Shown: positions 1-7,574 of the stretch, in pieces
How positions within the stretch are numbered: the first letter of the stretch is position 1
Layout of the letters: the number at the start of each line of letters is the position of its first letter
NCBI GenBank assembly: GCA_026706815.1
Contig: JAPOYA010000061.1
Span: 1-35,460, forward strand
DNA: 35,460 nt
Direction: 5' to 3'
Source of the DNA: Acidimicrobiaceae bacterium
GTDB taxonomy: Bacteria; Actinomycetota; Acidimicrobiia; Acidimicrobiales; Aldehydirespiratoraceae
Program-made: the position numbers and the translations under genes
The notes under the pieces: model-generated
Databases searched by the model: none
What the model saw: only the letters and a program-made list of their open reading frames with translations
Told to the model about the DNA's origin: nothing

Positions 1-1451
1 GACTCTGGGTCCTCGGCTGCTTCTGATTCGAGTTCTGATTCGACTTCGGCCTGGTAGACGACGACCTCACCTGCGGTGGCGTCCACCGCGTCGCACCACG
101 CGTGCCGAGCACATGCCGATTCTCGTGCCCATCCAGTGAACACTTGATCGGAGGTCGTGTCGTAGAGGTTGAACGGCTCGTCGATCCAGTCGCTGTTCGC
201 TGCTCGTCCGACGATCGTGGCGGCGGCGTAGCTGCGAGCCGCCACTGCCTGCGCCTTCATGGCTTCCAGCGGCCAGTCGACGGGCACTTCCTGGAGTCCG
301 TAGAGGTACTTCTCGATGTCGAGCCGTGCGACCACCACGCAGAACCTGAGGCCTGTTCCGCAGCGGTCGGGGGTGCTGCCGGCCAGCGGGACGCCGGCGG
401 GATGCAGCAGGAAGCGGGCGCCTGCGTAGGAGCCGAGATTCGGGCCGTCCTCGTACTCCTCGACGGTGGCCCTGAGGCCGGTCGTCTGAACGACTTCTAG
501 TGCCGTGTTCTCACAGCGCGGCTCGTTGTCGCAGAGGTCGGTGGTGGCGCCGGTCGACTTGTCGGTGTATTCGGCGTGCCAGCGGGTTCCGTCGTAGTGG
601 GTGCTCAGCGGCAGGCGGCTGACGCCGATCGCCTCGCCGTCTGCCTCTACGGTGAGCTCCCACTCACCGGGTCCGAGCTCGTCCAGGGGAGTCGAGATGG
701 CGATCAGCTCACGCACCCCGATCAGGACGTTGAGACTGCCTGCCTCGAAGGGCCTGGGACGTGAATGAGCCACGCAGAACTCCAGTCCGGAACCGCAGTC
801 GTCAGGCGTAACGCCGTCGACGGCTGCGCTCGACGGGCGAAGAAGGTAGCGTCCGCCGAGATATGAGCCGAGATTCGGGCCGTCCTCGTATTCTTCGACC
901 ACTGATCTAGTGCCGGTCGTGTGCGCCACCTCGAGCACGGTGTTCTCACAGCGCGGCTCGTTGTCGCAGAGGTCGGTGGTGGCGCCGGTCGACTTGTCGG
1001 TGTATTCGGCGTGCCAGCGGGTTCCGTCGTAGTGGGTGCTCAGCGGCAGGCGGCTGACGCCGATCGCCTCGCCGTCTGCCTCTACGGTGAGCTCCCACTC
1101 ACCGGGTCCGAGCTCGTCCAATGGCGTCGAGATGGCGATCAGCTCACGCACCCCGACCCGCACTTCAATGTTCTCGGGAACGTGCGCGGGGTCGAACTCG
1201 GAGAAGTCGGTGATCGGCTCAAGGGTGGTGTTGTCGTAGTAGAACGAGAGGATCTCGTCGTACGTGTGCCCGGCGGCGGCGCGTCCGTAGGCGCCGAACT
1301 GGCTCATGCCGACTCCGTGGCCGAATCCTCCGCCTTCGAGCACAACGAGGTGCTGTCCGGAGCTGTCAGAGTCGTCCTGCTGGGCGAGGACCGGCGACGT
1401 CGCCAAGGACAGAACGAGCAGACAACACAGCATTGTTCTGGAGAATCTCAA
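1..1451 (-). CDS. SpoIID/LytB-domain secreted protein (3' end outside window)
   Basis: The frame stays open from the start to the window edge, so the C-terminus is missing. From the ATG at 1433 the N-terminus is a hydrophobic signal peptide ending near SPVLAQ. A TTG at 1451 in the same frame adds MRFSRT, giving the usual basic n-region, so I prefer it; the ATG is the alternative. A GHGVGMSQFGAYGRA motif follows about 20 residues after the signal peptide. Two 145-residue repeats come next, at about residues 95-240 and 240-385. After them stands the SpoIID core with YLYGLQEVPVDWPLEAMKAQ and AVAARSYA. SpoIID-family proteins are peptidoglycan lytic or amidase-associated proteins; in actinobacteria the GHGVGMSQ motif is often N-terminal, as here. 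The role is probably cell-wall remodelling outside the membrane. The nearly identical repeat halves are unusual. Confidence 0.8.
   Translation of the reverse strand, partial: MRFSRTMLCCLLVLSLATSPVLAQQDDSDSSGQHLVVLEGGGFGHGVGMSQFGAYGRAAAGHTYDEILSFYYDNTTLEPITDFSEFDPAHVPENIEVRVGVRELIAISTPLDELGPGEWELTVEADGEAIGVSRLPLSTHYDGTRWHAEYTDKSTGATTDLCDNEPRCENTVLEVAHTTGTRSVVEEYEDGPNLGSYLGGRYLLRPSSAAVDGVTPDDCGSGLEFCVAHSRPRPFEAGSLNVLIGVRELIAISTPLDELGPGEWELTVEADGEAIGVSRLPLSTHYDGTRWHAEYTDKSTGATTDLCDNEPRCENTALEVVQTTGLRATVEEYEDGPNLGSYAGARFLLHPAGVPLAGSTPDRCGTGLRFCVVVARLDIEKYLYGLQEVPVDWPLEAMKAQAVAARSYAAATIVGRAANSDWIDEPFNLYDTTSDQVFTGWARESACARHAWCDAVDATAGEVVVYQAEVESELESEAAEDPE
298..1167 (-). repeat. In-frame tandem duplication (435 bp unit, 2 copies) inside the SpoIID-domain gene
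   Basis: Positions 505-685 and 940-1120 are identical over 181 bp, at an offset of 435 bp (145 codons). The next 35 bp differ at only a few positions. The other half of each unit (about 298-470 against 733-905) is clearly homologous but diverged: both encode VEEYEDGPNLGSY and a CG.GL.FCV ending with many substitutions between. The unit boundaries are approximate. Confidence 0.9.
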
Positions 1452-1546
1452 TGGCTTCTCTCATGTGTCGTGGCTTGCCTTGGCGCGCGCCTTTCAAGGG
1501 CGATGCAATTCTACAGCGTCGCTGCTGCGCTTCAGGGCCACTGTCC

Positions 1547-2266
1547 CTAGCGGCGTCGGCGACGGCGCGTCGAGACCCCGTACTTCACGATGCACCCGAG
1601 AGCAGCGACGCCGTCGCGCCAGTTGATCTTCTTTCCCTCAGCGTAGGTGCGGCCCGAGTAGGAGATCCCGACCTCCCAAATGCGCCAGCCGCCGGCAGCG
1701 ACCTTGGCCGTGATCTCAGGTTCAATGCCGAATCGGTTCTCGCGCAGGTCGAGGCTCCGGACGACTTCGGTGCGGAAAGCCTTGTAGCAGGTCTCCATGT
1801 CTGTGAGGTTCAGATCGGTGAACATGTTGGACAGCAGGGTCAGGAACCGGTTGCCGACCGAATGCCAGAAATACAACACGCGACGGGGGCGGCCCGACTG
1901 GAACCGGCTGCCGTAGACGACATCGGCTGAACCGTTCAGCAGTGGCTCGAGAATGATGTCATAGTCGTTCGGGTCGTATTCGAGATCAGCGTCCTGCACG
2001 ATCACGAACTCAGCGGAAGCGACTTCGAAGCCGCGTCGAATCGCCGCCCCTTTGCCGACGTTGAAGGGCTGCAGGATGATCCTGACTCGGGAATCGTCGA
2101 AGCCGTCGAGGAGTCCGCGGGTGCCGTCGGTTGAACCATCGTCGACGATGACCAACTCGGCAGTGTGGGGGCTCGCAAGCACCCTCTTCACCATTTCCGC
2201 AACCGTCGCGGCCTCGTTGTAACAGGGCATCACGACGCAAAGCCGGGGTCCGAGGGTTTCTTCCAT
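1547..2266 (-). CDS. Family 2 glycosyltransferase, DPM1/dolichyl-phosphate-mannose-synthase-like
   Basis: This 239-residue single-domain GT-A enzyme has the N-terminal strand CVVMPCYNEA, the nucleotide-binding VIVDDGSTDGT (about residues 39-49), NVGKGAAIRRGF and the metal-binding DAD at residues 92-94. No membrane segments are visible. It resembles soluble polyprenyl-phosphate mannose/glucose synthases that load a sugar on a lipid carrier. The protein ends in a run of six arginines encoded by a CGN-rich tail. It is divergent from the pyruvyl-transferase gene across a 38-bp gap and lies near an ABC polysaccharide exporter, so it probably serves surface-glycan synthesis. Sugar specificity cannot be read from the sequence. 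Confidence 0.85.
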   Translation of the reverse strand: MEETLGPRLCVVMPCYNEAATVAEMVKRVLASPHTAELVIVDDGSTDGTRGLLDGFDDSRVRIILQPFNVGKGAAIRRGFEVASAEFVIVQDADLEYDPNDYDIILEPLLNGSADVVYGSRFQSGRPRRVLYFWHSVGNRFLTLLSNMFTDLNLTDMETCYKAFRTEVVRSLDLRENRFGIEPEITAKVAAGGWRIWEVGISYSGRTYAEGKKINWRDGVAALGCIVKYGVSTRRRRRR

Positions 2267-2275
2267 GGGCGAATA

Positions 2276-2297
2276 ACGCTAGCAGTGGCGCTAGCGT
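2276..2297. promoter_or_regulatory. Back-to-back divergent -10 boxes in an inverted repeat (glycosyltransferase / pyruvyl transferase)
   Basis: The 38-bp divergent gap contains CGCTAGC (2277-2283) and GCTAGCG (2290-2296), a perfect 7-bp inverted repeat with a 6-bp spacer. Each arm carries a TAGCGT (TANNNT) hexamer: 2292-2297 on the plus strand, 7 nt before the ATG at 2305, and 2276-2281 on the minus strand, 9 nt before the ATG at 2266. Neither start has a Shine-Dalgarno site, so leaderless or near-leaderless divergent transcripts are likely. The inverted repeat could also bind a regulator. Confidence 0.5.
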
Positions 2298-2304
2298 CCG
2301 CCGC

Positions 2305-3402
2305 ATGGACCAGAAGGCGCCCGACCCGGCTGTTCGCCGTGTTCCCCGTATTCTGGTGTGCGGCTGGTCAGGGGCGGGAAACGTAGGAGACGAGCTGTTG
2401 GCGTCGGCCGTCGTCGGGGTTCTCAGATCCCATGGGGCGATCCCGATTGTCGTCTCCCGCGACCCGGAGTCCACGTCGGCCCTGCACAAGGTGGAGGCCG
2501 TCGCTTGGGGCCCGCGCGGGTGGCGCAGCACGCTCGTTCAAGGGCGCGAAGGCGCCAAGGCCGCAGCGGCAGTGGACGGAGTGTGTGTCGGCCCTGGTGG
2601 GATCATCCAGGATTCGAGCAGCGTCTGGAGCCTCCCCGGCCACCTGTTGGCCCCGAGACGGCTGCGCCGTATGGGCAAGCCGGTTGTCGGCGTGGGGCTG
2701 GGCGCCGAACCCTTGAATCGCAGGTCGTCGCGCCGTCTGCTCAGTGCGGTGCTGAAGGACGCGCCGGTAGTGGCACGCGATGCAGCATCCGCTGCGTCGC
2801 TCGCCGCGGCCGGTGTTGAGGCGGCGGTCGGTTGTGACCTGGTTTTCGGTCTTGGCCTTGAACCGCTGCCGCGACGGGCGGAAATCGTCGTGGCGGTCGG
2901 TCCCAGCGTCATCCCCGGACGCCTGCGTCCCGCTAGCCGTCGATTGAGCGCCGATGATCCTTCTCTGGTCGCCGCAGCCATCGGCGCTGTTGCGAAACGG
3001 CTCGGCGCGTCGGTTGCCCTCACAGCCTTCCGAGGCAGGCGCGACCTCGACTACGCGCAGCTTCTCGCCGCCCGCATTCGGCACGACACAGAGGTCCTCG
3101 CCCCCGACACGGCCACTCAGGTGGAGCGGATTCGATCCGCCCGGCTGTTGGTCAGCAGCCGCTATCACCCGGTCGTGGTCGCTGCGCGCAGCGGCACGCC
3201 GACAGTCGTGTGCTCGACCGAGCCCAAAATCGGTTCGCTGGTGGAGCAGTTGTCCAGTCCCCTCGTTGCGAAGATCGACGATTGGCCTGCGTTGTCGCAC
3301 TGCGAGGTGGCGGAGCCGGGCTCTCCGGTGGTCCCGGAAGGTCTCGGCTTGCACCACGAGGCCTTGCGGCAACTGGTGAGCGCAGCCTCGCCGGCTAGTT
3401 GA
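2305..3402 (+). CDS. Polysaccharide pyruvyl transferase family protein (CsaB-like)
   Basis: The 365-residue protein fits the polysaccharide pyruvyl transferase family. The N-terminal GNVGDE motif is at residues 25-30, a GPGG loop follows near residue 95, and the C-terminal SSRYHPVVVAARSGTP motif starts near residue 283. Family members such as CsaB transfer pyruvate from phosphoenolpyruvate to cell-wall sugars as ketals. The start is supported by a TAGCGT -10 box ending 7 nt upstream. Its neighbours (glycosyltransferase, Wzm/Wzt exporter) fit a role in decorating a surface polymer. The acceptor is unknown. Confidence 0.82.
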   Translation: MDQKAPDPAVRRVPRILVCGWSGAGNVGDELLASAVVGVLRSHGAIPIVVSRDPESTSALHKVEAVAWGPRGWRSTLVQGREGAKAAAAVDGVCVGPGGIIQDSSSVWSLPGHLLAPRRLRRMGKPVVGVGLGAEPLNRRSSRRLLSAVLKDAPVVARDAASAASLAAAGVEAAVGCDLVFGLGLEPLPRRAEIVVAVGPSVIPGRLRPASRRLSADDPSLVAAAIGAVAKRLGASVALTAFRGRRDLDYAQLLAARIRHDTEVLAPDTATQVERIRSARLLVSSRYHPVVVAARSGTPTVVCSTEPKIGSLVEQLSSPLVAKIDDWPALSHCEVAEPGSPVVPEGLGLHHEALRQLVSAASPAS

Positions 3403-3431
3403 TCGCCTCCTCGCCCAAAGCGGCGCCGGCC

Positions 3432-4196
3432 TCAGTTGTCGTGAGTATGGAGTGTGTTGTCGCTTGAATCGACCATCTCCAGATAGGCCGAGATGACGTC
3501 GTCGGGAGCGCCGACCTCGACCAGCCTGCCGTGGTCGAGCCGGCCGACCTGGTGGCATTCAGCCATGAGGTCGGTGTTGTGCGAGACGAGGACGATCGTG
3601 GTGCCTTTGCCGCGGAGCATGTCCATGTGCTTCAAGCATCTGCGCTGGAACTCCTCGTCGCCGACCGCGATCACCTCGTCCACCAAGAGAATGTCGGGAC
3701 TGACATTGACTGCCACCGCGAACCCCAGCCGCACATACATGCCGCTCGAATAGATCTTGACAGGTTCATCGACGAAATCCCCGATTCCGCTGAACTCGAT
3801 GATGTCGTCCATCGATGCAGTCATCTGCTTGCGGCTGAACCCGAGCATCGCGCCGTTGAGGTAGACGTTCTCGCGACCGGTGAGATCTGGATGAAATCCG
3901 GTTCCGAGCTCGAGCAGAGCCGAGAGTCGTCCGGTCGCTTCAACCGAGCCGACCGTCGGTCGGTGAATCCCGGCCATGAGACGGAGCAAGGTTGATTTGC
4001 CGCTCCCGTTGTGGCCGATCAGGCCGAAGAAGGAGCCTGGTGCGATATCAAGATTGACGTTCTTCAGAACCCAGAACTCGTCGGCGTCCCGAGTCCGGGC
4101 AATCCGCAGGACCGCCTCCTTGAGCGAGCTCGGGCGGTTCCGTTCAAGGCGGAAGCGCTTGGAGACGCCGTCGACGGTGATGGCGCCGACGCTCAC
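3432..4196 (-). CDS. ABC transporter ATP-binding protein, polysaccharide/teichoic-acid export (Wzt/TagH type)
   Basis: This 254-residue nucleotide-binding domain has Walker A GHNGSGKST (61-69), an unusual signature YSSGM (149-153) typical of polysaccharide exporters, Walker B DILLVDEV (168-175) and the switch His in VSHN (206). It starts with GTG and overlaps the permease stop codon by 4 nt (GTGA), so the two are translationally coupled. It lacks the C-terminal carbohydrate-binding extension seen in some Wzt proteins and so probably recognises no capped glycan end. It would drive export of an undecaprenyl-linked glycan. TagGH-like and Wzm/Wzt-like are equally possible labels. Confidence 0.88.
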   Translation of the reverse strand: MSVGAITVDGVSKRFRLERNRPSSLKEAVLRIARTRDADEFWVLKNVNLDIAPGSFFGLIGHNGSGKSTLLRLMAGIHRPTVGSVEATGRLSALLELGTGFHPDLTGRENVYLNGAMLGFSRKQMTASMDDIIEFSGIGDFVDEPVKIYSSGMYVRLGFAVAVNVSPDILLVDEVIAVGDEEFQRRCLKHMDMLRGKGTTIVLVSHNTDLMAECHQVGRLDHGRLVEVGAPDDVISAYLEMVDSSDNTLHTHDN

Positions 4197-5020
4197 GGCT
4201 CCTCACTGATCGACATGCTCTGCTTGCGGAAGAAGACCCAGCCGATCACGAGAGTCGTGACCGACCAGACAACTGCAGCCAAGAAACGGTTCCATAGCGG
4301 AACCTGCAGGAAGTAGGTGGCGTCGCGGGAGATCTCGATGAACAGAGCGACTGGATTCCACTCCACGAGCCCTCGGGCGATCCCTGGTATCTCCTCTTTT
4401 TCGAGGAGCTCAGGCGTGTAGACGATAGGCACCGCGAAGAACGCGACATTGAGCAGGATGCCGGCCAGATATTTCACGTCCCGGTAACGGGCATTGAGCA
4501 CCGAGACGATGAAGCCGAGCCCCAACCCGAATCCCAGAGCGAGGGCCATTGCGACCGGCAAGAACACCAGCGTCCAGCCGATATTGGAGAGGGCGGCCAT
4601 GATCACGACCAACACCGCGACCTCGAGCAGGGTCTGGACGAGGTTTGAAGCGGCGCCGCCGAGCAGAGCCGTCTCAGTCGGGAAATAGATCTTCTTGCGC
4701 AGATCGCTGACCGAAGTCAGCCATTCCATCGAACCCTCGACCAAACCTGTGAACAAGGTCCAGATGATCAGACCCGTGAAGAGGTACAGGCCGAAGTTCT
4801 CGGCGTTGCCGTTGTCTGTCACGGGCGGCACAGCTCTGTAGACCGCACCGAAGATGAACCAGTAGACCCCGACCGTCACCAGCGGGTTGAGGAAGGACCA
4901 GAACCAGCCCAGCAGGCTGCGCTTGTAGCGAGACTTCGATTCGCGCTCGGCGAAGTGGTAGATGAGCGTGATGCTCTTGCGGACCGAAGGGGAGAGTGTG
5001 GGCGTGAGGGAGAACTGCAC
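4193..5020 (-). CDS. ABC-2 type permease for polysaccharide export (Wzm/TagG type)
   Basis: The protein has 275 residues with about six hydrophobic segments, starting near residue 35 after a basic cytoplasmic stretch with RYKRSLLGWFWSFLNP, a hallmark of Wzm/TagG permeases. It is coupled to the ATP-binding gene through a 4-nt overlap, and together they form the exporter in the cytoplasmic membrane. The GTG start lies 14 nt after the uridine kinase stop. The TAGGAT at 5032-5037 could be a weak internal promoter, but read-through from udk is as likely. Confidence 0.88.
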   Translation of the reverse strand: MQFSLTPTLSPSVRKSITLIYHFAERESKSRYKRSLLGWFWSFLNPLVTVGVYWFIFGAVYRAVPPVTDNGNAENFGLYLFTGLIIWTLFTGLVEGSMEWLTSVSDLRKKIYFPTETALLGGAASNLVQTLLEVAVLVVIMAALSNIGWTLVFLPVAMALALGFGLGLGFIVSVLNARYRDVKYLAGILLNVAFFAVPIVYTPELLEKEEIPGIARGLVEWNPVALFIEISRDATYFLQVPLWNRFLAAVVWSVTTLVIGWVFFRKQSMSISEEP

Positions 5021-5034
5021 AGGCCGTTCGGATC

Positions 5035-5655
5035 CTATCCAGGGCGCCTTCGCAGGGCTGAGATTTCGTGTGTCAGTTCGCCGGCCACGTCCTCCAGTCT
5101 CTCTTCGAGTGTGACAACACGGTCAGCGTGCTCTGCCGACGGCTGCACGAAACTGTCGTGCATCGGAGCAACGGTCTCCCAGAACTGCCGGTGGACGTCA
5201 TCGGCGTCCCGCCCCCGTTCACGCACATCGCGTTGAGCCCGCCGCTTTAGGCGCACGGTTTCGGGGATGTCGATGAACACCGCTAGATCCAGAAGTCTGC
5301 TGATCTCGCTGAAATTCAACAGCAGGATCCCGTCGAGGATGACTATCGCCTTGGGTTCGACCACAGTCACTTCGCCGGTCCGTGTGTGGGTGGCGAAGTC
5401 GTACACGGGGATCTCGACGGCTCTGCCGTCGCGGAGGTCGTGCAAATGCTCGACGAAGAGCTCATGGTCGAGCGAGTCGGGGTGGTCATAGTTGACCTGC
5501 ATGCGCTCTGGCATGGTCATGTGCGACAAGTCCCGGTAGTAGGCGTCGAAGGCCACAGACGACGCCCGGTCCGGGCCGAGACTGCGGATCAGCTCACCGA
5601 CGAGGGTCGTCTTCCCCGCCCCCGAGCCGCCACAGATCCCGACGATGATTCCCAC
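5035..5655 (-). CDS. udk: Uridine kinase
   Basis: This 206-residue P-loop kinase has Walker A GGSGAGKTT (about 9-17), AFDAYYRDL, NYDHPDSLDHELF, PVYDFATHTR and an LDGILLL strand, the ordered motifs of uridine/cytidine kinases. It phosphorylates uridine and cytidine to UMP and CMP in the salvage pathway. The length matches bacterial Udk. The GTG start lies 8 nt after a TACGGT -10-like box (5664-5669, minus strand) with no Shine-Dalgarno, suggesting a near-leaderless message. It heads a co-directional run with the ABC exporter genes. Confidence 0.9.
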   Translation of the reverse strand: MGIIVGICGGSGAGKTTLVGELIRSLGPDRASSVAFDAYYRDLSHMTMPERMQVNYDHPDSLDHELFVEHLHDLRDGRAVEIPVYDFATHTRTGEVTVVEPKAIVILDGILLLNFSEISRLLDLAVFIDIPETVRLKRRAQRDVRERGRDADDVHRQFWETVAPMHDSFVQPSAEHADRVVTLEERLEDVAGELTHEISALRRRPG

Positions 5656-5729
5656 GACTGCACACCGTACCCTGGTTCATTCCGTGCCAGCATCGGCAGA
5701 CCTGCCAGTATCGAGGGACATGCCCGCAG

Positions 5730-5758
5730 AGAGTCTCGGGCTGGGAGTCCCGGACTCT
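5730..5758. terminator. Hairpin after the small conserved protein gene
   Basis: AGAGTC (5730-5735) pairs with GACTCT (5753-5758), and CGGG (5737-5740) pairs with CCCG (5749-5752), leaving one bulged base and an 8-nt loop. It lies 12 nt past the stop codon of the minus-strand gene ending at 5771. No U-tract follows, so termination is only plausible. Confidence 0.45.
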
Positions 5759-5770
5759 ATGTCACTGCGT

Positions 5771-6184
5771 CTAGGCCCCTAGGCGCTGCCGCGCCGCGGC
5801 GCTCATATCGAGGAGTCGCTGTGGGATTGTGACGCCGTTTACCTGCACCTGGCCTCCGGCTCCGACGGCTGGGGCATCGGCAGCGTCAGGAGCCTCGACC
5901 GCAGCCGTCGCAGCCTCCTCAGCAGCCCTTGCAGCTTCGACTTCCTCCCGTTGGCGGGCTGCGAGGAACTCGTCATAGTCGCGTTGCCCCACCAGAGAAT
6001 GGTGGTCGATATGGCCAACTGCCCTGCCGTCGTCGAAACGAACCCAGTAGCGGGTCCAAGTGAAACCGTTGGCCACGGCGATCTTGCCGCTGCTTCCAGC
6101 GGGATAACCGGGGATGTCTTCTACGAGCCTCACCTTGGCGCCTCGCACGAAGGGATTGGCCTGGAGTTGCAAAGTCGTCGGCAC
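5771..6184 (-). CDS. Small conserved protein of unknown function
   Basis: I do not recognise a named family. The 137-residue soluble protein has an N-terminal beta-rich region (about residues 1-60) with KVRLVEDIPGYPAGSSGKI and WTRYWVRFDDGRAVGHID, resembling a small SH3-like barrel. An Ala/Glu-rich, helix-prone linker (about 70-105) and a short tail follow. GTG at 6184 is chosen because a TACCTT -10 box (6193-6198, minus strand) predicts a transcript start near 6186; an in-frame GTG at 6190 is the alternative. A hairpin follows the gene. The call as a real gene rests on clean coding character and promoter placement. Confidence 0.6.
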   Translation of the reverse strand: MPTTLQLQANPFVRGAKVRLVEDIPGYPAGSSGKIAVANGFTWTRYWVRFDDGRAVGHIDHHSLVGQRDYDEFLAARQREEVEAARAAEEAATAAVEAPDAADAPAVGAGGQVQVNGVTIPQRLLDMSAAARQRLGA

Positions 6185-6291
6185 GAGCACACAAGGTAGC
6201 GCTGACTGGGGCGTTCGCGGGCGATCAGATACGATCCCGGAGAGACATTCGCACAGCGGCCGGCAATATATTCACGAAGAGGGAGGCGGCA

Positions 6292-7494
6292 ATGACATCT
6301 GAAGACCTCGGCTACAAGCCCTTTGACGCCGACAATCACTACTATGAGGCGCTCGACGCCTTCACTCGTCATGTCCCCTCAGAGATGCAGCCCAGGGTCG
6401 TGCAGTGGGTTGAGATGAACGGGCGAAAGTACAACCTGGTCGGCGGGACGATCTCACATGCCGTCGTCAACCCGACATGGGACCCCGTGGCGATGCCGGG
6501 TGCGCTCAACGCCTTCTTCAAAGGCAACCCCGAGGGGAAGAACCCCATGGACATGCTCAAAGAGCGCGAGCCGCTGCCCGACTATTACATGCGCAACGAG
6601 GCCCGCGTGAAGGTGATCGACGAGCAGGGCCTGTCGGGGATCTGGCTCTTCCCGACCCTGGGCGTGCTGTATGAGGAACTGATCCGAACCGACGTCGAGG
6701 CCTGCACTGTGATGATGCAGGCGTTCAACCGCTGGCTTTACGAGGACTGGGGCTATGCCTACGAAGACAAGATCTTCGCTGCCCCGTATCTCTGTCTCGG
6801 CGATCCGGAGGCCGCGGCCGCCGAAGTGGAGAAGGTAGTCGGACTCGGTGCTCGTGTGGTTGTCATGCGTCCGGCGCCGGTCACTGTCTCAACGGGAAAG
6901 GTGTCTCCCTTCTCGAAGGCCTTCGACCCTGTCTGGTCGGCCGTCGACGATGCCGGCATCACTGTGGTCATCCATGCATCCGCGAGCGGCTACTCGTCGA
7001 TGGGCTACGTGGCCGACACGAAATTCTCAGCGGGCGGGCTCAGCCGCAACGGCGGCTACATGGGGCCGAGTCTGGCCAGCTTCGCGATAGAGCGGGCAGC
7101 CCAGGACTGGTTGATCCAATCGGTGTTCGAGAAGCTCTATGACCGTTTTCCGCGTCTGCGCGTGGCGAGCGTGGAGAACGGCTCGGACTTCCTTGCACCG
7201 ATGTTCCGCAAGTTCGATCAAACGGCCAAGAAGAGCTTCAGCTGGTTCGATGACCATCCAGTCGACACTTTCAAGGAGAAGGTGTGGATGAACCCGTTCT
7301 GGGAAGACGACGTTGCTGAGGTCTCCGAGTTGATGGGTCCGGACCATGTCATCTTCGGCTCCGACTGGCCCCACATTGAAGGGCTGCCCCACCCGCTCGA
7401 CTATGTCGTTGAGCTCAAGGGGTTCGATCCCGCGGACCGCAAGAAGATCCTCTTGGACAACGTGAGTTACTTGAACACGCCGCTGCCTGCCTGA
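6292..7494 (+). CDS. Amidohydrolase family protein (amidohydrolase-2 / ACMSD-like TIM barrel)
   Basis: This 400-residue protein opens with FDADNHYYE (11-19), the metal-ligand strand in a D-x-N-H form, has VVIHASASGY mid-barrel and ends with the HVIFGSDWPH strand carrying the last metal-ligand Asp near residue 354. These place it in the amidohydrolase-2 family, whose members perform metal-dependent hydrolysis or decarboxylation. The substrate is unknown; actinobacteria carry many such paralogues near acyl-CoA genes. A GGGAGG ribosome site sits 5 nt before the ATG, and a TATATT -10-like box lies at 6267-6272. The acyl-CoA dehydrogenase gene follows 80 nt downstream on the same strand. Confidence 0.82.
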   Translation: MTSEDLGYKPFDADNHYYEALDAFTRHVPSEMQPRVVQWVEMNGRKYNLVGGTISHAVVNPTWDPVAMPGALNAFFKGNPEGKNPMDMLKEREPLPDYYMRNEARVKVIDEQGLSGIWLFPTLGVLYEELIRTDVEACTVMMQAFNRWLYEDWGYAYEDKIFAAPYLCLGDPEAAAAEVEKVVGLGARVVVMRPAPVTVSTGKVSPFSKAFDPVWSAVDDAGITVVIHASASGYSSMGYVADTKFSAGGLSRNGGYMGPSLASFAIERAAQDWLIQSVFEKLYDRFPRLRVASVENGSDFLAPMFRKFDQTAKKSFSWFDDHPVDTFKEKVWMNPFWEDDVAEVSELMGPDHVIFGSDWPHIEGLPHPLDYVVELKGFDPADRKKILLDNVSYLNTPLPA

Positions 7495-7539
7495 CCCCCT
7501 TGTCGCTCTGCGTCGAAAACGTGAACGCTCGCTAACATG

Positions 7540-7561
7540 TGTCGGCGAAGCTCTGCCGACA
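7540..7561. promoter_or_regulatory. Inverted repeat before the acyl-CoA dehydrogenase start
   Basis: TGTCGGC (7540-7546) and GCCGACA (7555-7561) form a perfect 7-bp inverted repeat with an 8-bp spacer. It lies directly after a TAACAT -10-like box (7533-7538), so it would span the transcription start: a plausible repressor operator or a 5' leader hairpin. Regulator unknown. Confidence 0.35.
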
Positions 7562-7574
7562 TGTGGGGAAGCCG

